Positions 59,315 through 64,000 of a DNA stretch of 64,000 nt are shown one piece after another. The position numbers and the translations under genes are program-made. The notes under the pieces were generated by a model. It had not been told where the DNA came from and searched no databases. It worked only from the letters and a program-made list of their open reading frames with translations. Position 1 is the stretch's first letter; each line of letters begins with the position of its first letter. The stretch is from Trebonia sp963767685 (GTDB taxonomy: Bacteria; Actinomycetota; Actinomycetes; Streptosporangiales; Streptosporangiaceae), in contig CAVYEZ010000005.1 of the NCBI GenBank assembly GCA_963767685.1, positions 434,001 through 498,000 on the forward strand. The letters are read 5' to 3'.

Positions 59315-60430
59315 ATGGATCTCGCCCATACCGCGGAGCAGGACGCCCTGCGCGCGGCCGTCAGGGACTTGCTCGCCCGGCACGCCTCGGAGCAGGCGAT
59401 GCGGGCCACGATGGAGACCGACTGCGGCTACGACCTGGAGCTCTGGCGGCGGGCGGCCGATATGGGACTGCACGGGCTGGCAGTGCCCGAGCCGCTTGGC
59501 GGCGCGGGCGCGACCTTTGCCGAGCTCGCGATCGTCATGGAGGAGATGGGGCGGGCACTGTACTGCGGCCCCTTCCTGTCCTCGGCGGTCATGGCTGCGA
59601 CCGCGCTGGCCGCGTGCGACGACGAGATCGCCCGCAAGCACCTGCCCGACCTTTGCGCGGGCTCGGCCATCGGCACGGTCGCCGACGACGGGCTGCTGGC
59701 CGGGCACGAGCGGCCGCTGCGCGTGGTCGCGAGCACGCACCAGACGGCGCGCCTCAACGGACGCGTCGATTACGTGCTCGACGGTCATGTGGCCGACCTG
59801 TTCATAGTCACCGCGCTCGCTGGCGGCGAGCCCGCCCTGTTCCTGGTTGACGGGCAGGCTCGCGGCGTGCACGGCACGCTGCTGCCCACCATGGACGGCA
59901 CCCGCAAGGTGGCCGCGGTCGAGTTCTCCGGGGCACAGGCCCAGCCCCTCGGCACGCCGGGCGACGCACGGCGGGTACTGGCCCGGCTGCGCCACCTGGC
60001 GACGATCGCCCTGGCCGCCGAACAGGTCGGCGGGGCGCAGCGGCTGCTGGAGATGACGGTTGAGTACGCCAAGGTGCGTGTTCAGTTCGGCCGCACCATC
60101 GGCTCGTTCCAGGCCGTGAAGCACCGCTGCGCGGAAATGGCCGTCGATGTAGAGGCAGCCAGGGCAGCGGCTTACCATGCGATATCGACTGCCGTCGGCG
60201 ATCGTGAGGACAGCGAGCTGGGCATCGCCGCGTCGCTCGCGCACAGCTACTGCTCCGAGGCGTTCGCGCGGGTGGCGGCGGACTGCATTCAGGTCCACGG
60301 CGGGATCGGCTTCACCTGGGAGCACCCGGCGCACCTGTACTACCGGCGGGCGAAATCGTCAGAGCTGCTCTTCGGCGGCCCGGCCGCGCACCGTCGCCAA
60401 CTCGCCGCGCTGCTGCACCTGGCGAGCTGA
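59315..60430 (+). CDS. acyl-CoA dehydrogenase, GGIGFTWEH (alpha-like) type
   Basis: This 371-residue ACAD has a tail of IQVHGGIGFTWEHPAHLYYR and SSELLFGGPAAHRRQL, matching the genes at 12244 and 18018. The EAGSD-type loop is not visible (GTVADDGLLAGHERPL in its place), again as in the others of this class. It converges on a GGTDEIQ-type ACAD 40 bases away, so the two may form one heteromeric enzyme despite opposite strands. ATG 59315 follows GGAGCGACG. Confidence 0.87.
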   Translation: MDLAHTAEQDALRAAVRDLLARHASEQAMRATMETDCGYDLELWRRAADMGLHGLAVPEPLGGAGATFAELAIVMEEMGRALYCGPFLSSAVMAATALAACDDEIARKHLPDLCAGSAIGTVADDGLLAGHERPLRVVASTHQTARLNGRVDYVLDGHVADLFIVTALAGGEPALFLVDGQARGVHGTLLPTMDGTRKVAAVEFSGAQAQPLGTPGDARRVLARLRHLATIALAAEQVGGAQRLLEMTVEYAKVRVQFGRTIGSFQAVKHRCAEMAVDVEAARAAAYHAISTAVGDREDSELGIAASLAHSYCSEAFARVAADCIQVHGGIGFTWEHPAHLYYRRAKSSELLFGGPAAHRRQLAALLHLAS

Positions 60431-60469
60431 CCGCGCTCCTCGGCCGCGGACAACATGGCCGGAACCGCT

Positions 60470-61657
60470 TCATGATCCCGCGCGGCTTTCCTGCCAGGGC
60501 GTGTCCTTGTCCACCCGCGGCTCTCGTTCCAGGCCAAGCAGCCGCTCGCCGATAATCGTCCGCTGGATCTCGTCGGTGCCGCCCCTGATGGACATGGACG
60601 GTGCCGTCAGGAACTCCACGTTCCCCGGCGTGTCGCTGAGCAGCCCGCCAAGCCCGAGGGCATCCTTGATCAGCTCCGCCCGCTGCTTGAACACCGCCGC
60701 CGCCCGGAGTTTCTGGCCTGATCCCTCCGGTCCCGGTGTCCGGCCCGCCTTGAGAGTGGCCGCGGAGCGCGCCTGCATCAGCCGGACGACGCACTCCTCC
60801 ACGTACACCCGCATCGCGCGCTCGCGGAGCAGCTCGTCGCGCAGCGCGCCGCTCGCCGCCAGTTCGGTCAGCCACTCGGGCGGGTCGGTCACCGAGGCCG
60901 CGGTCCCGCTGTCGTCCCTCAACCCGGTGCGCTCGTTCGCGAGCACGGTCATCGCGACCCGCCAGCCCCCTCCCACCGCGCCGACCCGGTCAGTGTCACT
61001 CACCCGCACATCCTCAAGGAACACCTCGCTGAAGTGCTGGTCCCCGTTCATCTGCCGCAGTGCCCGGACCGTGACGCCGGGGGCGTCCATCGGGACGGCG
61101 AACACAGTCAGCCCCCTGTGCTTGGGAACGGCGGGATCGGTCCGCGCGAGGACCAGTCCCCAGGTCGCGTACGAGGCCCGGCTGGTCCAGACTTTCTGCC
61201 CGGTGAGCAGCCACTCGCCGCCGTCACGGCGGGCGCGGGTCGCCACGTTGGCGAGATCGGAGCCGGCCGACGGTTCGGAGAACATCTGGCACCAGATATC
61301 GGCCCCGTCCGCGATGGAGCGCAGCCAGCGGCGCTTCTGCGCCCCGGTGCCGTGCACGAGCAGGCTCGGCCCGATCAGGTCGATCCCGACCTGGAATGGG
61401 TACAGGTCCGGCCTCGGCAGCTCGGACAGCACGGCGCGAACCGAATCGGCCGTCTCGGCCGACGCATCGCGCCCGCCGAACTCGGCCGGCCATGACGGGA
61501 CGATCCAGCCGCCCGCGGCCAGGGCCCGGAGGTAGTCGCGCGACGTCGTGATGTCGTCGTTGCCCGCGCCCATCCGGGAACTCCGGACGGGACCGAGCCC
61601 GGACAAGGCGGTACCGATCTCGGCCCGGATCTCATCCTCGGTCATCATCACGCTCAC
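60470..61657 (-). CDS. acyl-CoA dehydrogenase, GGTDEIQ (beta-like) type
   Basis: This ACAD of about 395 residues has WCQMFSEPSAGSDLANVATR and GQKVWTSRASYATWGLVLA. The tail SIRGGTDEIQRTIIGERLLG has Gly where YEGTSQIQ enzymes carry the catalytic Glu. GTG 61657 is favoured by GGGAG 4-5 bases upstream, but GTG 61651 or ATG 61648 are possible. It is probably the partner of the convergent ACAD at 59315. Confidence 0.86.
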   Translation of the reverse strand: MSVMMTEDEIRAEIGTALSGLGPVRSSRMGAGNDDITTSRDYLRALAAGGWIVPSWPAEFGGRDASAETADSVRAVLSELPRPDLYPFQVGIDLIGPSLLVHGTGAQKRRWLRSIADGADIWCQMFSEPSAGSDLANVATRARRDGGEWLLTGQKVWTSRASYATWGLVLARTDPAVPKHRGLTVFAVPMDAPGVTVRALRQMNGDQHFSEVFLEDVRVSDTDRVGAVGGGWRVAMTVLANERTGLRDDSGTAASVTDPPEWLTELAASGALRDELLRERAMRVYVEECVVRLMQARSAATLKAGRTPGPEGSGQKLRAAAVFKQRAELIKDALGLGGLLSDTPGNVEFLTAPSMSIRGGTDEIQRTIIGERLLGLEREPRVDKDTPWQESRAGS

Positions 61658-61677
61658 GCCGCTCCCGTCACCCTGCT

Positions 61678-61708
61678 TCAAAAATTAGCTAAATAAATAC
61701 TACAAGCT
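61678..61708. promoter_or_regulatory. AT-rich promoter region
   Basis: AAAAATTAGCTAAATAAATAC lies upstream of the minus-strand ACAD. The remaining bases to 61899 show no coding pattern. Confidence 0.4.
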
Positions 61709-61899
61709 GACGCAAAGAAGGGCCACGGGGAAACGGGAGAACCTGCCTGCGCCCGCTCGAAGCCGGGCGCAGCCGTCCCGGGAACGCGGCTCCGCATTCA
61801 CGGCACCGGGCACCAGGTCACAGGGAGATAGTCGCGCGCCGTGCCGAGGAAGCCGCAATCGTTCGGGAGAATACCGATCAGGCTGCCCAGCTGAGGCTT

Positions 61900-63333
61900 T
61901 CAGCCGCGCTCGCCGAGCACCCGGCGCAGTACCTTGCCGCTCGCGTTGCGCGGCAGTTCCGGCACGAACCGCCAGGTTGTCGGCACCTTGAAGCCTGCCA
62001 GCGCGCGGCGGGCGAAGACCCGCAGCTCATCCGGGCTTGGCTCGGGAACGCCGGCGTCGAGAACGACGAAGGCGCGCACCGCCTGGCCGAGTTCCGCGTC
62101 CGGCACGCCGATCACCGCGACCTCACGGACCGCCGGGTGCTCCCGCAGCACGTCCTCGACCTCGACCGGATGGACGTTCTCGCCGCCGCGCTTGATCCGG
62201 TCTCCCAGCCGTCCGACCAGGTAGACGTAGCCTTCCGCGTCGATCGTGGCGAGGTCACTGGTGTGCAGCCACCCGTCCTCGGCGAGCTTGAACAGGTGGT
62301 CGCCCCGGGCCAGGATCTCACCGATGCCGTTCGTGTCGGGATTGGCCAGGCGCAGTTCGATGCCGGGCGCGGCCCGGCCGACGGACGCGAGCAGGCCCGG
62401 CCGCCCGGCAAGCGCGCGGTCGTGGTCTTCCTGGACCAGGCACGCGATCGGGGACCCTTCGGTCTGCCCGAACATGTTGATGAAACGGACGCCGGGCAAC
62501 GCGGCTACCGCACGCGCCAGGGTGGCCGACCGGATCGGCGCCGCGCCGTACTGCAGGAGCCGCAGGCCGGAAAGCGTGAGGGCACCTGCCTCAAGCAGGC
62601 GCTCGACCATCGTCGGGACGAGGAAGGCGTGGGTGACGCCGTAGGCGCCGAGATCCCGCCAGGCCGCCACGCTGAACCTGGGAAACGGCAGGACGGTCGC
62701 GCCGACGGCGATCATTACCGCGAGGTTGCCGAGGCCGGCGATGTGGTAGAAGGGTGACCCTGAGGCGTATACGCTGCCCGGTCCGACCGTCATGAGCGCC
62801 GAGCTCACCGCGACCCGCTGCGCCAGCTTGTCTTGCCTGATCGGTACCTGCTTGGGAGCACCCGTTGTCCCGGAGGTGTGCAGGATGGCGGCCGTCGCCT
62901 CGGGCCGGGTCTCCGGCAGCAGTCCGCGGCCCCCGGGCTTCAGCTCCGGCACGACGGCATGTCGGCAGCCCGCCCGCTCGGCGGCCGCGGCCGCCTGCTC
63001 CGCGTAGCCGGGCTCGGCCAGCAGCACCGGGGCGCCGAGCCCGGCGATGCACCCGGCGAGCTCGCGTGCCGTGAGCCGGGGGCCGAGCGGTGCGACCGGG
63101 CGGCCGGTGCACGAGCCCGCGATGATCATCGCGAGCGATTCCGGGCTGGTATCGAAGAGCGCGGGTACCGGCATCCCGGCCGGGACTCCGGCCTCGTCCA
63201 GCCATGCTGCGGCCGCCTCCGCCAGTCCGATGAGCTCGGCGTAGGAGACGTCGCGCTCCCCCGTCAGCGCGGCCGTTTCGCTGTCGCTCCGGGCCAGCAC
63301 CAGCTGGGACCAGGTCAGGCAGGCATCGTTCAA
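61900..63333 (-). CDS. acyl-CoA ligase (AMP-binding)
   Basis: This 477-residue ligase has the phosphate loop LHTSGTTGAPKQVPI near residue 153, FGQTEGSPIAC, LHTSDLATIDAEGYVYLVGR, IKRGGENVHPVEVE and the catalytic Lys in RNASGKVLRRVLG. It activates a carboxylic acid as its CoA ester. The TTG start overlaps the stop of the CoA-transferase gene (TTGA), so the two are coupled; that overlap is the main reason for choosing it. Confidence 0.88.
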   Translation of the reverse strand: MNDACLTWSQLVLARSDSETAALTGERDVSYAELIGLAEAAAAWLDEAGVPAGMPVPALFDTSPESLAMIIAGSCTGRPVAPLGPRLTARELAGCIAGLGAPVLLAEPGYAEQAAAAAERAGCRHAVVPELKPGGRGLLPETRPEATAAILHTSGTTGAPKQVPIRQDKLAQRVAVSSALMTVGPGSVYASGSPFYHIAGLGNLAVMIAVGATVLPFPRFSVAAWRDLGAYGVTHAFLVPTMVERLLEAGALTLSGLRLLQYGAAPIRSATLARAVAALPGVRFINMFGQTEGSPIACLVQEDHDRALAGRPGLLASVGRAAPGIELRLANPDTNGIGEILARGDHLFKLAEDGWLHTSDLATIDAEGYVYLVGRLGDRIKRGGENVHPVEVEDVLREHPAVREVAVIGVPDAELGQAVRAFVVLDAGVPEPSPDELRVFARRALAGFKVPTTWRFVPELPRNASGKVLRRVLGERG

Positions 63334-64000
63334 CTGAGCACGCTCGCATCCCGGTAGTCGGTTATCTCTTCGGGGGTGAAGCCGAATTCGGCCAGCACGT
63401 CGGCGGTGTGCTCACCGGGCACCGGCGGCCGACGCGTCAGCCCGGCCGGCGTCCGGCTGAATCTCGGGGCGGGAGACGGCTGCGTGATCCCGTCGAGCTC
63501 TGTGAATGCGGACCTTGCCTTGTTGTGCGGGTGGTCGGCGGCCTCTTCCAGGCTGAGCACGGGGGTGACGCAGGCGTCGGTGCCAGCGAACAGCGCGGAC
63601 CACTCGTCGCGCGTTCTCGCGGCGAAGATCGCGGCGAACTGGCGGCGCTTGGCCGGCCATGTCGCGGGGTCGTTCTGCTCCCGCTCGCACTCGGGTGGCA
63701 GGCCGAGCCCGCGCAACAGCGCGCCGTAGAACCTCGGCTCGATGGCGCCAACCGCGACGTGGCGTCCGTCCGCCGTCGCGTAGACGTCGTAGTAGGGGGC
63801 ACCGGTGTCGCAGAAGTTGGTTCCCGGCCTGCCCGGCCAGCGCCCTTGCGCGCGAAGCCCGTACAGCATCGCTGTGAGCGCCGCGGAGCCGTCGACGATC
63901 GAGGCGTCGACCACCTGCCCCTGCCCGCTCGCGCGCGCTTGCAGCAACGCGCATACCAGGCCGAAGGCCAGCATGAGGCCGCCGCCGCCCATGTCTCCGA
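63330..64000 (-). CDS. CaiB/BaiF CoA-transferase family (alpha-methylacyl-CoA racemase-like), partial
   Basis: The C-terminal part (about 223 residues visible) of a type III CoA-transferase fold protein runs off the window end. It has GDMGGGGLMLAFGLV, GQGQVVDASIVDGSAAL and GAPYYDVYATADGRHVAVGA, which match alpha-methylacyl-CoA racemases (AMACR/Mcr) closely. Such enzymes invert the 2-methyl centre so that S-specific ACADs can act on branched or sterol-side-chain CoA esters. It is coupled to the acyl-CoA ligase downstream. Confidence 0.87.
   Translation of the reverse strand, partial: GDMGGGGLMLAFGLVCALLQARASGQGQVVDASIVDGSAALTAMLYGLRAQGRWPGRPGTNFCDTGAPYYDVYATADGRHVAVGAIEPRFYGALLRGLGLPPECEREQNDPATWPAKRRQFAAIFAARTRDEWSALFAGTDACVTPVLSLEEAADHPHNKARSAFTELDGITQPSPAPRFSRTPAGLTRRPPVPGEHTADVLAEFGFTPEEITDYRDASVLS

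Noticed and set aside
1..64000. CRISPR arrays, tRNA or rRNA genes, prophage genes, replication origin
   Set aside because: No regularly spaced repeats, cloverleaf or rRNA-like segments, phage structural genes or DnaA-box clusters were seen on either strand.

Overview
The window is about 70% GC, reads as actinomycete DNA and carries actinobacterial signatures: a four-gene conservon (nitrate-sensor-like kinase, roadblock protein, DUF742 protein, small GTPase), a mycofactocin-type short-chain dehydrogenase, GTG/TTG starts, and AT-rich islands confined to promoters. I cannot name the species. Almost everything encoded is CoA-ester catabolism: 10 acyl-CoA dehydrogenases (ACADs), 10 short-chain dehydrogenases (SDRs), 4 enoyl-CoA hydratases, 4 acyl-CoA ligases, 2 hotdog thioesterases, 3 MaoC/HadA-type hydratase proteins, a thiolase and a CoA-transferase. 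A P450/ferredoxin pair, luciferase-like flavoenzymes and a branched-chain-type ABC importer accompany them. This looks like a large catabolic region for branched, alicyclic, steroid- or terpenoid-like carboxylic acids; the actual substrate cannot be read from the sequence.

Layout. 1-6.6 kb (+): flavoenzyme end, amidohydrolase, PaaK-like ligase with a truncated homologue, acyl-CoA ligase, SDR. 6.7-9.6 kb (-): hydratase, SDR, small protein, alpha/beta hydrolase. 9.7-11.7 kb (+): SDR and ACAD. 11.7-14.6 kb (-): an ACAD pair and a MaoC protein. 14.6-15.9 kb (+): lone ACAD. 15.9-20.5 kb (-): ACAD pair (one frameshifted), mycofactocin-type SDR, ACAD. 20.57-21.87 kb: a 1.3-kb defective Tn7/Tn5053-like transposon with matching ends and a 5-bp target duplication. 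22.0-25.9 kb (+): ferredoxin, P450, aldehyde dehydrogenase, SDR. 25.9-26.9 kb: gene remnants and a direct repeat. 27.0-29.3 kb (-): SDR, flavoenzyme, SnoaL-like protein. 29.5-32.4 kb: frameshifted hydratase, thiolase, HSD10-like SDR. 32.5-37.3 kb (-): ABC importer including a LivH-LivM-LivG triple fusion. 37.7-45.6 kb: SDRs, thioesterases, a hydrolase run into an acyl-CoA ligase, two hydratases. 45.7-49.5 kb (+): ACAD11-like dehydrogenase, APH-type kinase, TetR, SDR, which resembles the levulinate/4-hydroxyacyl-CoA pathway. 49.5-51.2 kb: TetR and a HadA/HadB-like pair. 51.3-53.7 kb: GNAT/acyl-CoA-synthetase-like fusion with a gutted ATP-grasp domain. 54.0-58.0 kb (+): conservon. 58.1-64 kb: nitronate monooxygenase-like enzyme, an ACAD pair, ligase, CoA-transferase.

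How it could work: the LivFGHM-type importer brings in a hydrophobic acid; P450, aldehyde dehydrogenase and SDRs oxidise it; ligases or the CoA-transferase/racemase make and epimerise CoA esters; ACADs, hydratases, SDRs and thiolase shorten them. Many promoters share AT-rich, partly palindromic boxes, so common control by a few repressors is plausible. Several genes carry single-base frameshifts, mostly in C runs. These may be base-calling errors or recent decay.
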